In this document: positions 25,595 to 36,973 of the stretch, piece by piece | Layout: each line of letters begins with the position of its first letter | Numbering within the stretch: the stretch's first letter is position 1 | NCBI GenBank assembly: GCA_024760905.1 | Contig: CM045745.1 | Coordinates: 18,820,282-18,884,281 of the forward strand | DNA length: 64,000 nt | DNA from: Plotosus lineatus | Lineage: Eukaryota > Chordata > Actinopteri > Siluriformes > Plotosidae | Reading direction: 5' to 3' | Made by a program: the position numbers and the translations under genes | Notes under the pieces: generated by a model | What the model was told of the DNA's origin: nothing | What the model saw: only the letters and a program-made list of their open reading frames with translations | Database searches by the model: none

Positions 25595-25945
25595 TGGAAG
25601 AATAATGGCGTAGTGGTTAGCACGTCCGCCTCACAGCACAAAGGCCTGGGTTTGATTCCTTCCCTGGGCGTTTCTGTGCGGAGTTTGCATGTTCTCCACG
25701 TGCTCCCTCGAGTTTCCTCTGGGTACTCCAGTTTCCTCCCACAGTCCAAAAACATGCAGAGTAGGCTAATTGGCTGTTCTAAATTGTCCGCAGGTTCGCA
25801 TCGTGCAGAAGGCAATGGCACACCACTGCACTATCCTTGCCCAGAAAATCTCCATGAAGATGATAATCAAGGCGTGATCCTTCATTGCAGGTCGCCAAGA
25901 GTCGCCCTATGACTCGGAAGGTACCAGACCAGACCAGACCTGGAA
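25595..25945 (+). repeat. GGCGGC-family repeat with BovB-like tail (copy a)
   Basis: tRNA-like head (GGCGTAGTGGTTAGCACGTC; degraded B box GGTTTGATTCC), middle GTTTCCTCCCACAGTCCAAA. Instead of an L2 tail it continues CATCGTGCAGAAGGCAATGG, ACTATCCTTGCCCAGAAAAT and GGTCGCCAAGAGTCGCCCTA. The last segments resemble the 3' region of BovB/RTE LINEs (AGAAGGCAATGGCA...GTCGC.AAGAGTCG). Family-level similarity is from memory and untested. Confidence 0.65.
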
Positions 25946-26375
25946 GAAACCCAATGCAAGTACAAGTTGAACATGGAAACTCCATACAGAAACAACCAAA
26001 GCTGGCACTCAAACCCAGGACTTTCTTACTTTGTGGTGGATATACTGGCCACTACACCACTGTGTCACTCCAAATATAGTCTATATCACAATAAAATTCT
26101 TCATTTACATATTCTAATCTGTTATGAAGTTAGAATAAAACAAGAGCCCAACCTCATGGGCCAATTGCTTTTTCAACTACATCAAGTTGCTAAAGGAGAC
26201 TATAAAGAAATCGATTTTGGCTTGACAGTACAGTCTGAAGTATTACAATTTGTATTAATTTATTGAATAAAGACACATTTCACTTTTAAACAAAAATATT
26301 TTCTCATATGTAGTTATTTTCCAAGAGATAAGCTCGTAGTCATTTCTTTACTAGTCTATATGCAGTAGTACACCA

Positions 26376-26716
26376 TTCATTTCGTTCATTTTCTGTAACC
26401 GCTTAATCCTAATTAGGGTCGCGGGGAGGCTGGCGCCCATCCCAGCCGACTCCAGGCGAGGGCAGGGTACACCCTGGACAGCTCACCAGGCCATCGCAGG
26501 GCGGAAACATGCTGACGGCTTTGCAGCTACTCTTGTTGAAAGTCAGCAATGGTTCTTTTACAGCCTCACACCACAGACAGTGAGAGACATGGCCGGCCTT
26601 TGACAACCCAGTTAGCTGCACTGGGGGCAGCAGAAACCCATAGAGTGCAGCTTGAACTTCCAACCTTAGGATCAGTGATCCAGCACCTTTACCACTAGGC
26701 CACCACTGCCCCCGCT
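26376..26716 (-). repeat. tRNA-headed SINE, L2-type tail (copy 7)
   Basis: Complete reverse copy, from TTTTCTGTAACCGCTTAATC to the complement of the head. Target duplication TAGTACACCA at 26366-26375 and 26717-26726, perfect over 10 bases. Confidence 0.93.
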
Positions 26717-26744
26717 AGTACACCAGTGTATGTAATTATATAAA

Positions 26745-26753
26745 TACACATAC

Positions 26754-26836
<83 letters not shown>
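26745..26836. repeat. (TACA)n/(TA)n microsatellite
   Basis: TACA units pass into a long TA array. Confidence 0.95.
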
Positions 26837-26837
<1 letters not shown>

Positions 26838-26839
26838 TA

Positions 26840-27780
26840 TGTGACTGAGAGAACCCCCTTTTCACTTCTGAAGACTCTCCCATGTCTGGTAACATTGTGC
26901 CAATTACAAATTATTGATGCCACTTAAACTTTGAATTAGCATGTCTTTGTTACTAAAAATGAATCAATATCTTTTGACCAAACAAATTTAAGCATTCATG
27001 CACTGTGGTTAAATCAATGCTTATAAAGCACTGTGGTTTAGTCAATGCTTTAATGCATTTAAATGATTGACTTTGAGCGATTATCACTCCTTGCCAGCCA
27101 TATGTTTTATATTGTCCTTGATGTCATTTCTTGAAAAAAATAAAAAATTGTGCACACCATGTTAAAATATGATTCTGTTAATCCTGGCTGTTGTTCTCTT
27201 TTCCTGATACTAAGGAGAAAGAAATCTGGAAGCCGTTGAGATCCATAGACATCCATTCACAAAACAGCAGAGCTGCTTTCAAATATCCTCTCGATAACTG
27301 TGGCTAATTCCTTCATAAGATGCAGGCAGCAGAGATAGCAGGCATCACATGGTTTTCTATCCAAGCTGCAGCTTGGCAAAAACAATCAAATTGGCCAAGG
27401 TTACAAAATAGAGAAAACAATGCCTTTAAAACCCACGGTTTCCTTCTATTCGTATTTTCTGAGCATGACATACAATTTTATGTTTGGCAGCTGAACTGTT
27501 TATGTGTTAACAGATTGAATTGAAACAAATCAGTGAGGGATGTTGGGCTTTTGGTGAAAAAGCAAGGAACTTCTGGGATCAAGCCTTAGGAGAGGCTATT
27601 CAAGCACATCCCGACCCTTGACTACTTTAGCCAAGTCAAACTTGGAATGATGTTCAAATGCTTGATATAGGTTCCAACTCAGTTAATATCGGAACTGTGT
27701 ATTTTTCCCCCAGCCTTCTCATTTTTTAATACCATGAATGCATTTATTTCCCTTCAGTCCAAAAATGAAAGGTAGATATA
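26840..27780. other. Unassigned AT-rich sequence
   Basis: No recognised element. It lies directly left of the large hAT relic. Confidence 0.35.
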
Positions 27781-27989
27781 ACTTAATCCAGGCCTGGGCA
27801 ATGTACAGCTGTATCTGGCCTGTTGTTTGTCCCTGATCGGCCTGTGTAAGCTGTATGTACACACATTTGTGTAGCCTATGCCGTTTCTGTGTCCATGATG
27901 GTGCATATGAAGCACGATAGTCCAAACCAACAACCACGGCACATAGACTGGCTTGGTGTCATAAAGAATAAGCATAATAACAAATAACA

Positions 27990-28085
27990 ATTGAGCTGTC
28001 AGTCATGTCGCCGTCACTCAAGCGCCATCTTGGACAGATCCACCTGACAATTTTCTGCCATCTTGGACAGGTTATAATGCCAGTA
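27990..28085 (+). repeat. Fragment of the CAGTGGTACCTC-TIR family
   Basis: CAATTGAGCTGTCAGTCATG, CACTCAAGCGCCATCTTGGA and CCATCTTGGACAGG match the interior of the element at 20926-21671. Confidence 0.7.
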
Positions 28086-28117
28086 TGTGTATTTCCATAC
28101 CCTCCACACGTATACAA

Positions 28118-29726
28118 ACTGGTCCTTCTCAAAAAATTAGCATATTGTGAGAAAGTTCATTATTTTCTGTAATGTACTGACAAAAATTAAACTTTCATAT
28201 ATTTTAGATTCAGTGCACACTGAAATATTTCACGTCTTTTATTGTTTTAATACTGATGATTTTGGCATACAGCTCATGAAAACCTAAAATCCCTATCTCA
28301 AAAAATTTGCATATCATGAAAAGGTACTCTAAATGAGCTCTTAAACTAATCATCTGAATCAATGAATTAACTCTAAACACCTGCAAAAGATTCCTGAGGC
28401 TTTTAAAAACTCCCAGCGTTCATTACTCAAAACCACAATCATGGGTAAGACTGCCGACCTGACTGCTGTCCAGCAGGCCATCATTGAAACCCTCAAGCAA
28501 GAGGGTAAGACACAGAATGAAATCTCTGAGTGAATAGGCTGTTCCCAGAGTGCTCTATCAAGACACCTCAGTGGGACATTTGTGGGAAGGAAAAAGTGTG
28601 GCAGAAAACGCTGCACAACCAGAAGAGGAGACACGACCCTGAGGAAGACTGTGGAGAAGGGCCGATTCCAGACATTGTGGGACCTGTGGAAGCAGTGGAC
28701 TGAGTTAGAAGTGGAAACATCCAGAGCCACCGTGCACAGGCGTGTGCAGGAAATGGGCTACAGGTGCCGCATTCCCCAGGTCAAGCCACTTTTGAACCAG
28801 AAACAGTGGCAGAACACCAGACCTGAGCTACAGAGAAGCAGCGCTGGACTGTTGCTCATTGGTCCAAAGTACTTTTTTCGGATGAAAGCAAATTTTGCAT
28901 GTCATTCGGAAATCAAGGTGCCAGTGTCTGGAGGAAGACTGGGGAGAAGGAAATGCCAAAATGCCTGAAGTCCAGTATCAAGTACCCACAGTCAGTGATG
29001 GTCTGGGGTGCCATGTCAGCTGCTGGTGTTGGTCTACTGTGTTTTATTAAGGGCAGGGTCAATGCAGCTAGCTATCAGGAGATTTTGGAGCACTTCTTGC
29101 TTCCATTCACCTAAAAGTTTTATGGAGATGAAGATTTAATTTTTCAGCACGACCTGGCACCTGCTCACAGTGCCAAAACCACTGCTAAATGGTTTACTGA
29201 CCATGGTACTACTGTGCTCAGTTGGCCTGCCAACTCTCCTGACCTGAACCCCATAGAGAATCTGTGGGATATTGTGAAGAGAAAGTTGAGAGACACCAGA
29301 CCCAACACTGTGGAGGAGCTTAAGGTAGCTATCGAAGCATCCTGGGCCTCCATAACACCTCAGTAGTGCCACAGGCTGATTGCCTCCATGCCACGCTGCA
29401 TTGAAGCAGTCATTTCTGCAAAAGGATTCCCGACCAAGTATTGAGTGCATAACTGAACATAATTATTTGAAGGTTGACTTTTTTTGAATTTAAAAACACT
29501 TTTTTTTTTTATTGGTCGGATGAAATATGCAAATTTTTTGAGAGAGGAATTTTGGGTTTTCATGAGCTGTATACCAAAATCATCAAGATTTAAAACAATA
29601 AAAGATCTGAAATATTTCAGTTGGTGTGCAATGAATGTAAAATATATGAAAGTTTAATTTTTATCAGTACATTACAGAAAATAATGATCTTAATCACAAT
29701 ATGCTAATTTTTTGAGAAGGACCAGT
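28118..29726 (+). mobile_element. Tc1-like transposon, both terminal repeats present
   Basis: Left end ACTGGTCCTTCTCAAAAAAT and right end (complement) ACTGGTCCTTCTCAAAAAAT are perfect inverses over 20 bases. The repeat continues inward (TAGCATATTGTGA). Further inner inverted blocks occur at 28230-28330 and 29540-29640. Total 1609 bases, the usual size. TA-rich flanks fit TA insertion. It sits inside the hAT relic. Confidence 0.95.
28441..29445 (+). pseudogene. Tc1 transposase, stop plus frameshifts
   Basis: Starts MGKTADLTAVQQAIIETLKQ. A TGA at 28531 replaces a sense codon after NEISE. The same frame continues (IGCSQSALSRHLSG, KCGRKRCTTRRGDTTLRKTV, VHRRVQEMGYRCRIPQVKPL). A frameshift follows near 28800-28860. 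All three catalytic positions can be found: VLFSDESKF, FQHDLAPAHSA and DLNPIENLWDIV. A TAA also occurs at about 29112. The family's product is a DDE transposase acting on TA sites. The catalytic triad survives while the reading frame does not. Confidence 0.92.
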
Positions 29727-29874
29727 ATATAGTAGTCTACTTATGTGTACTTGCATAAGCTACCCACACATACATATGTCAGTGTGTGCCTATACAAATT
29801 CATGTGTGCACACAGGTTACCTTTGTTTGAACATTTACAAGCAGTACTGTAATGTATACAGTCATTGTGTTTAA

Positions 29875-30272
29875 TACCCCCATTTCACTGGAGCACAGAA
29901 TGCAAGGATCATGGCGGAAAGACCACGCTATGGCGGAGAATGGTTCAAAAACCTACGGAAAATTGCACCTTCGGAACACCTTCGTAACAATCATGGAATG
30001 TGTGGAAAGGTAAGACTTTTGGAATAAAAGGAACGATCACGGAACGTTTGCGGAAAGGACAGAACGTTTGCGGAATGACTGCGGAACGTGAGTGAACACT
30101 GTCGGAATTTTCTTCTGAAAGATTTTGGCCTGACGGAAGAGGAGGAATACTTTCGGAATGGTATGGAAGGACACGGAATGTGACGGAATAACTGAGGAAC
30201 GACTGAGGAATGTTGGAGGATGACTACGGTTTTGCTTCCGCTAGTCTGCCGCGCTCCAGTGAAATGGGGGTA
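29875..30272. mobile_element. 398-bp TIR element, 20-bp perfect TIR, TAA TSD
   Basis: Left end TACCCCCATTTCACTGGAGC and right end its exact reverse complement. Both sides are flanked by TAA (29872-29874, 30273-30275). A three-base TAA/TTA target and short TIR fit PIF/Harbinger-type MITEs. The interior has no ORF but is packed with the heptamer family CGGAAYG or its variants every 10-20 bases. Confidence 0.85.
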
Positions 30273-30419
30273 TAAGAATCACAGTTTGAGTTGCTATTGC
30301 GAGACTATTCACACAGAAAAATACAAAACTTGACCAATGCTGAAGGGGCATGGACATCAGTAGCTTTGCTCACTGAGGTGCAAAAGTAACAAGCTTTTTT
30401 TTTTTTTTTTGTTTAAACC

Positions 30420-30780
30420 AACCTTCATACATCCAGAGATGCAGCGACCAAGACCAGTTTTGTGATATCATACGAAGTCGCTGAAAAAAGTCAGTCGTTT
30501 TCCTAGGGGAAATTCAAAGAGTGTTTGGTGGTCTCTGCAATGCTAATATGCCTCAAGAACAAAAGAAGCATTCGAGAATCTGCCCATCTCCAGCCGAACA
30601 GTGACAAGAAGAATTCAGAATGCGGGTTCACTTTGAGGGAGAGCTGTGATGTCTCAGTCTGGTCACTTTGTTCGTTAGATAACAAAGGACTTTGAGATCA
30701 AGATGACGAGTAATTTGTTCACAGAGGTAAATGCATGTCTGTGTTATTACATGTGGCGGCCCTAATTTAAGAGGTAAAAC
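30420..30780 (+). pseudogene. hAT transposase remnant, N-terminal part
   Basis: The plus-strand reading at 30568-30618 gives AFENLPISSRTVTRRIQ, followed after frame damage by weak traces. This resembles the region before the DDE core in GTF2IRD2/ZBED-type hAT proteins (LSRTTVARR-like). Heavily decayed. Confidence 0.6.
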
Positions 30781-31029
30781 TTTTTAAATGGATGCAAGAT
30801 ATAGTGATGAAATCAACACAGGAATGAAATTGGTATTCCACATTGCATCACACATCAGAATGTGTTGTGTAAGTCAATGCTAAAACTTAGCCATGTTATT
30901 TATATTATGCCTAAAATAGTTAAATTATTTAACATCAGGGCAGGGTACCATCACAAACAGCTTGTTGCACTCCTGGATGAGCATGATTGAACCTGCTGAC
31001 ATAGGCTTCCACACAACTGTGAGATGGTT

Positions 31030-31690
31030 CAGCCTGGGAAAAGTGCTGAAAAAAAGTGGAGGAGTTTAAGTATCTTGGGGTCTTGTTCACGAGTGAGGAA
31101 AGGATGGAGCGGGAAATAGAACAATGGATTGCTGCAGCCTCTGATGTGAGAAGGAGCCTGTACTGGTCCGTCATGGTGAAGAAGGAGCTGAGCCGCAAGG
31201 CAAAGCTCTCTCAGTTTACCAGTCGATCTATGTTCCAATTCTCACTTGTGGTCATGAACTTTGGGTAGTGACCAAAAGAACAAGATCTCAGATACAAGCG
31301 GCTGAAATTAGCTTCTTTTGCCAGGTGGCAGGGTTCTCCCATAGAGATAAGGTGAGAAGCTCTACCATCCAGGGAGAGCTCGGAGTAGATCCACTGCTCC
31401 TCCGCATTGAGAGGAGCCGGTTGAGGTGGCTTGGGCATCTGGTCAGGATGCCTCCCGAACACCTCCCTGGTATGATGTTTCGGACATGGCCAACCGGGAA
31501 GAGACCCCGGGGTTGACCTTGAACACACTGGGCTTGTCTTGGAATGCCTCAGTGCCCCCCCCCCCCCCCCCCCCAGAAAAGCTAGAGTAAGTGACGGGGG
31601 AGAGGGATGTCTGGACCTCTTTGCTTAGGTTGCTGCCCACATGACCCGACCCCGGATTAAGCAGAAGAAGATGAGATGAGCTGAGATGAG
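31030..31690 (+). pseudogene. LINE C-terminal RT fragment (copy 1)
   Basis: Reads VEEFKYLGVLFTSEERMERE, then ELSRKAKLS, a frame change, RSQIQAAEISFFCQVAGFSH, LGVDPLLLRIERSRLRWLGH and LVRMPPEHLPGM. A poly-C run (31554-31574) and a deletion interrupt the end. The 3' end reads ACCCGACCCCGGATTAAGCA, then (GATGA)n. It is the same family as 37473-38258. It sits inside the hAT relic. Confidence 0.85.
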
Positions 31691-31789
31691 ATGAGAAGAG
31701 ATGAGATGAAAGAAAAAATTCAAGAGTTCTGTGAGAAGAATTCAAAAACATACCAGAGCTTTCAGATGGAGACTGGTATTTGCTATTGA

Positions 31790-32400
31790 TATGTCAGCAC
31801 TAATGAATGAACTAAATACCAAACAGTAATATAGACACCTTTGTATTCTTGAAATATACAGTATGATGGTCTGATGAAGGCTTTCATGAGAAAGTTGCAG
31901 TTTCTTTCAAGGAAACTGGGAAGCAAAGATCTGACTCACAAGCAAACTCAGAGAAGTCCCACCATTACCTGTACAGGTTCTCATCCATGTTAGAAGCAAT
32001 ATGTGGTGAGTTTTCATGGTGATTTGAAGATTTCAGAAGAATTAAGCATGATATGCATATAATCTCTTCTCCTTTTACCTGCAATGTGAATTAGGTTCTC
32101 AGTGTCATATGTCATATGATAATGGAAAAAACGCAGTTTAAGTCAGTATCATTGTTGGATTTGTACTCCCCATTCAAGGAGGAGAACTTTCTACACATGA
32201 GGCGGCATGCCCAGAAGATGTGGGTTCTCTTTGGATCTATATAGTATGTGAGCAAACATCTTCAGTGATGAAATTGAACAAATCCAGGTACAGGTCCTCT
32301 CTCACTGATCATCATCTGTCAGCTGTCATTTTCATTTCAACCTTAGAAATTCAGCCTGACTTTGATGCACCTGTTCAACCTAACAGACACTAGATTTCTC
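31790..32400 (+). pseudogene. hAT transposase remnant, C-terminal part
   Basis: Fragments in plus-strand frames: ALMNELNTKQ (31798), a piece reading SPFKEENFLHMRRHAQKM near 32170, and from 32247 CEQTSSVMKLNKSRYRSSLT followed by DHHLSAV, then STLEIQPDFDA. In GTF2IRD2/ZBED-like hAT transposases the last piece is the C-terminal dimerisation region (C E..FS.M...KS..RS.LTDEHL). Stops break it several times. Confidence 0.8.
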
Positions 32401-32695
32401 TCATTTAAGAAGAAAAGGGAACAGCAAAACAACAAATGCAGTGTTTAGACTACAAGCAAAATGGTAATAACAGTTTGTAGGAAGTTGATGTAATGGTGGT
32501 CATTCAAAAATGGTACATTTCTGAATATATACATTTTGCACACAATAGTTTTGGGGATTTTGATTTGAATAAATTGTTTTTCCTAACCATACTTTTTATT
32601 GTTTAATGATTTCATATACTCATAGCAGTCACACCCTCCGAAAGAAAGGAAATTTACTGATTTTATATAGAGATTATCGGCTAAATTATAGAAGA

Positions 32696-33188
32696 CAGGG
32701 ATCCCTCACTTTCCGCGGTTAATTGGGACTGAGACACCCCCCCTCCCTCCCATCCCGCAACCAACGAAATCCACAAAGTAGAATCACCCCCCAACCTCCC
32801 CAAGGACCCCCCAACCTCCCCAAGGACCCCACCCCCCAACTGATGTATGCTTACATGTATATTTGTATATAATATCAATAAATACAGATCCAATGCTTAT
32901 AATGACAAACATAATAAAAAATGCATAAGATGAATAAAATATAAATGCACACATGCACTTGCATTCACTCAGGCAACTCACAACAATGTAACTATTTTTT
33001 ATGGGAGGTTTTGGGTTGTTTTTTTTTTTTTTTTTTTTTTTTTTGCATAAATGGCCTTGTTTTTGCAGCCTGAACTTTTTCCCTTATTCTTCCTTAATTT
33101 CCTTATTTTTTAATTCGATGAATATTAAAAAAAAATGCGATACACTGAAGCTGCATGAATTGAAGCGCGAAGTAGCGAGGGATCCCTG
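32696..33188 (+). mobile_element. CAGGGATCCC-TIR element, complete copy
   Basis: CAGGGATCCCTCACTTTCCG to the complementary end GTAGCGAGGGATCCCTG. About 493 bases, with poly-T at 33019-33042. It lies inside the hAT relic near its right end. Confidence 0.88.
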
Positions 33189-33409
33189 TATTTAAATTAA
33201 TATTACGCATAATTTAGGTTAGCCTATTGATCCAGTCCTCCACAACATTTTCTGTTTCTCATGTGGCCCATTGGGAAAATTAATTGCCCACCCCTGAGTG
33301 AATCTGTTCAAAGCTCCACTACACATCAAAAGACAATTTCCACTTTATGAAGAATTTTAGCTTCTATGCTTCCTATGTTTTCATTTATTATAACCATTCA
33401 TCCCTTCAG

Positions 33410-33511
33410 TCATTTTCTGAACTGATTAATTCTAATTAGGGTCACGGGGAGGCTGGCGCCCATCTTAGGCGACTCTGGATGAGGGTGGGGTACACCTTGG
33501 ACAGTACACTC
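33410..33511 (-). repeat. L2-type tail fragment
   Basis: TAATTCTAATTAGGGTCACG, GGAGGCTGGCGCCCATCTTA and GGGGTACACCTTGGACAG form a reverse L2/SINE tail. The SINE body is missing. Confidence 0.75.
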
Positions 33512-33514
33512 ACA

Positions 33515-34390
33515 CAACCCTTAACACTCAATGCATTATCCTGTTCAAGGTAGAGTTTATCCCAGGATTATTATTGCACGGTCGGAATACACCCACTCAG
33601 TAAATTCCACTCCACTGCATAGCATAACATGTATATTTACATTCATACTGAGGTATAATACAATCCTGTATACCAACATTTTTCAGCGGTGGGAATAAAC
33701 CAGAGAAGCATCATGTAAGAACTGAGAAAACATGTGACTCCACATGTTTACAGTAACCCAAGCTTAGATTTAATCATGCCGCCCTCTTCAGAACGTCCCA
33801 TGAAATCACAGATGTATACTGTTTCGATCTTAATTGGCTAAACAAATGCATTTAGGTTGAAAATTTCCCAATGTAGGAAAAACTGTATGTGATTATGAAA
33901 ATTTAGGTCACAAATATTGCATTCGTACCGATTTTAGTTACATTTTCTTTAAATAAAAGTTATAAAAATATTTGTCAGTATTAACTATATGCCACAGTGA
34001 GTTTGCATTTCTAATTTGTGTCAAAGCAAAAAAAAAAAAAAAAAATGCATCAACAAACACAAAGCACACTCAGGCTGTGTACCAAACCGAACATAATTTG
34101 ACATGATGTAATGATGTACACTTATAAGATCACCAGTGCCACTTTACATACCTTATGAAACTGAGGGTTGTAGGACATAGGGACCACAAATCAATTTGGG
34201 ATGGGGCCTGCAATGGCTGCTCTCCCAAGCTAACAAATACATCACAACAAAAAAAGCAATACGTCAAAACATTTATAATACATTCAAACATTCATGCTTA
34301 GTCACACGTACTAATAATACTCAAGGTGTCTGGACCATTTTAACAAAGGTTTCAAATAAATCTAAAAACAAACAACCCAAAAATTACAAC
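33515..34390. other. Unassigned sequence
   Basis: No recognised element; contains a poly-A run at 34027-34045. Confidence 0.35.
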
Positions 34391-34395
34391 GTAAG

Positions 34396-34735
34396 GGCAT
34401 AAAGTGGCATAGTGGCACATTCATCTCCCAGCGAGTTTGTGGTTTGAACCCCGGGCTTGGTGAGAAAATTTTTGTGTGGAGAGTACGTTATCATCGAGCT
34501 TGCACGGTTTCCTCAAAGCACTTTGGTTTCCTCCCACAGTCCAAAGCCATGCACATTAGTTTAATTGTCTGCTCCAAATTGTCCCTAGGGTGAGTGTTGT
34601 TGCTTGTGTGTGTTGGCCCTGCAATAGACTGGTAAGTTTTTCTGGTAAGGTGTACCCCACCTTTGAGTCAGACAAGATTCTGGTACAGCAGATGGATGGA
34701 TGGATGGATGGATGGATGGATGGATGGATGGAAGG
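34396..34735 (+). repeat. GGCGGC-family repeat with L2-type end (copy b)
   Basis: Diverged head (GTGGCATAGTGGCACATTCA; GGTTTGAACCCC), middle TTGGTTTCCTCCCACAGTCC, end TGTTGGCCCTGCAATAGACT, then a (GGAT)n array at 34693-34731 as the usual L2 3' simple repeat. Confidence 0.75.
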
Positions 34736-34906
34736 AACAGTTAGTTATTCAATTGGTCACAATATTCAACATGGTATGCACTCCAGAACTCTAGGCTGAG
34801 ATGGATTGAAAGGTGTGAAGCCTTTTTGTCCAGTGGGCTGGGGCCTTATGCTAAACGTTTTTCTTTTTCCAATACATCAATTTTGAGAAGTGATTATTTA
34901 CTAAGC

Positions 34907-35190
34907 GAGCAGTGGTGGCCTGGTGGTATAGGTGCTGGATCACTGATCCTAAGGTTGGGGGGTTCAAGCCCTACTCACTACAGGTTGTCACTGTGCCCCC
35001 CCAGTGCAGCAAACTGGGTTATCAAAGGCTGGACATGTCTCTCACTGTCTATATCAGGGGAAACCCCAGTGCAGCTAACTGGGTTATCAAAGGCAGGCCA
35101 CGTCTCTCACTGACTATGGTAAGAGGCATGTAAAAGGACCATTGCAGAAAGAGTAGACTGCAAAGCTGTCAACGTGTTTCTGGGGACAAG
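34907..35190 (+). repeat. tRNA-headed SINE with internal duplication (copy 8)
   Basis: Head GCAGTGGTGGCCTGGTGG and B box GGTTCAAGCCC. The body segment CAGTGCAGC(T/A)AACTGGGTTA with TCTCTCACTG occurs twice (35003-35052 and 35067-35116). The copy stops at GTTTCTGGGGAC before any tail. Confidence 0.8.
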
Positions 35191-35279
35191 TAGCAAGCGT
35201 TCCCGCGTCCCGGTTAATCTTCTCCGGAAGAGACCAATTGCTACACTACCCTACCGGGATAAGATATGATGATGATGAT

Positions 35280-35645
35280 CAGGGGTCTCCAGTCTTATCC
35301 ACGAAGGGCCGGTGTGGTGCAGGTTTTCACTTCAACCAAACAGTAGCCAAACCTTCCACCTCTTTCAATCACTGATCATCAAAAGAAAAGAAAAAAAAAA
35401 AACTAGATTGGACATTACTGTTTAAATTCTGAAGTGGAACCATCTTGGCGAGCTTACCATTCTTTAAGACTTAACGCAAGGTGATCTCACCAAGATGGCC
35501 CCACTCGAAGAGTTGAAACATGGATGTGGAATCAATTTTTTTTTTTCTTTTGATGACCGGTGATTGAAACAGGTGTGGCTATGTTTGGTTGAAGTAGAAA
35601 CCTGCACCCAAACCGGCCCTTTGTGGATAAGATTGGAGATCTCTG
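35280..35645. mobile_element. hAT-type MITE
   Basis: Left end CAGGGGTCTCCAGTCTTATC and right end (complement) CAGAGATCTCCAATCTTATC. Long inverted arms run inward (GAAGGGCCGGTGTGGTGCAG / ACAAAGGGCCGGTTTGGGTG; CACTTCAACCAAAC on both). About 366 bases, non-coding. An 8-base target duplication is not seen. The right side joins directly to a 5'-truncated SINE. Confidence 0.85.
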
Positions 35646-35649
35646 GTTT

Positions 35650-35842
35650 ATGGTGTGAGGTTCATGTAAAAGAACCATTGCTGACTTTTGACAAGAGTAG
35701 CTGCAAAGCCGTCAGCGTGTTTCTGCACTGCGACAACCTGGCGAGCTGTCCAGGGTGCACTCTGCCCTCGCCCGGAGTCGACTGTGATGGGCACCCTCCT
35801 CGTGACCCTAATTAGGATTAAGCGGTTATAGAAAATGAACTG
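35650..35842 (+). repeat. SINE, 5'-truncated, L2-type tail (copy 9)
   Basis: Begins in the body (TATGGTGTGAGGTTCATG) right after the hAT MITE and runs to ATTAAGCGGTTATAGAAAAT. Confidence 0.85.
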
Positions 35843-35849
35843 ATTATTC

Positions 35850-36106
35850 ACTAAATGTACCTCACCCTATGTCAGATGCCACAGTAATGATTTTTTTTTT
35901 TTCCAATTTGTGGATTAGGTGGATGCTAGAGAAATGATGATATTGCATGACATCCATAATAATTAATAGAGATACTAATCCATAGTAATGATTGTAATAA
36001 TGCTATCCAATTCAATGACATTTACTGAACTGGAAAATTATTGCTTTGGTATATACTTAACAGAAACATAAGAAAAAATAATAAAAATATACATGAAAAT
36101 TAGTGT

Positions 36107-36164
<58 letters not shown>

Positions 36165-36970
36165 TTTCTGATTTCTAAAATTTTCTTTTTGCTGTCCCTT
36201 ATCTTAATAAAAAACAGCACAAAAACAAAAAAAAATCAGAAAGTTTATGTCAGAAAATAGGTGTAGTTCATTGGGCAGTTTTACTTCTTCTGGACCTTCA
36301 CGTAACATTATAACTTTCCAACTCTAACCTCTATTTTGGCTCCTTTAATTCCTTTATTTTAGCCATGTGGAAACTTTGTATTTTTGTAACCTTGAGGGGG
36401 AAAAGCCTCAGCCTGATTCCTGATTGAAAGCATTGATGGCGATCCATGACCTGCAAGGTTGAAGCAGGTTTCCTTGCAAAAGGCCATGATCTGGAGGGAC
36501 CATCTGATTGGAGGATTAAGGGTATTAAAGGTTACATGCTATCCTAAGGTCAGAAAGAACTGTTTTAATGAACACCTTGTCTCCAGCTACGTCTGTGGAA
36601 CCAAGCCAGGTGACACTAAACACTAATTATCTAGTAACCTTACCGCATGGGTCAAAAGCTCAATACTTCTACAATTTAATTTAAAAAGTATTGAAAAGGA
36701 AGAGTGAACTTTTAAGTCCAGTTCTTTGAGCTTTGAGTCTAAATTTTGCCACAAACTTACGCTGTTGCGAGCTACCTTCTTACTGTTGTAGTTCTAAACC
36801 CTTGAGAGATGGCACTGAGAAAGAAAAAAAAAAAGATTATATATATATATGCACATTTCTTTACTTTATCAGCAAGCATAGTGACCCCCACTCATTTTAC
36901 AAGGAATTGCAATGACTTCAGATTTTGGAATCTCTGAGTCTGCATTTTCTGAAAATAAATAAATTAATTA
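35850..36970. other. Unassigned sequence with (CA)n
   Basis: No recognised element apart from a (CA)n array at 36112-36162. Confidence 0.4.
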
Positions 36971-36973
36971 ATT

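Larger units (their letters stand above)
27789..33296 (+). mobile_element. Large hAT transposon relic with nested insertions
   Basis: Left end CAGGCCTGGGCAATGTACAG. Right end, read as complement, CAGGGGTGGGCAATTAATTT. Both have the hAT style CAGG..TGGGCAA. The flanking 8-mers ACTTAATC (27781-27788) and AGTGAATC (33297-33304) match at 6 of 8 positions, the size expected for hAT. Between them lie transposase remnants at 30420-30780 and 31790-32400, in one orientation. Later elements interrupt it: Tc1 (28118-29726), a 398-base TIR element (29875-30272), a LINE 3' region (about 31030-31690) and a CAGGGATCCC element (32696-33188). Without the insertions the hAT would be about 2.6-2.9 kb. Boundaries are an inference from ends and flanks. 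Confidence 0.75.
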
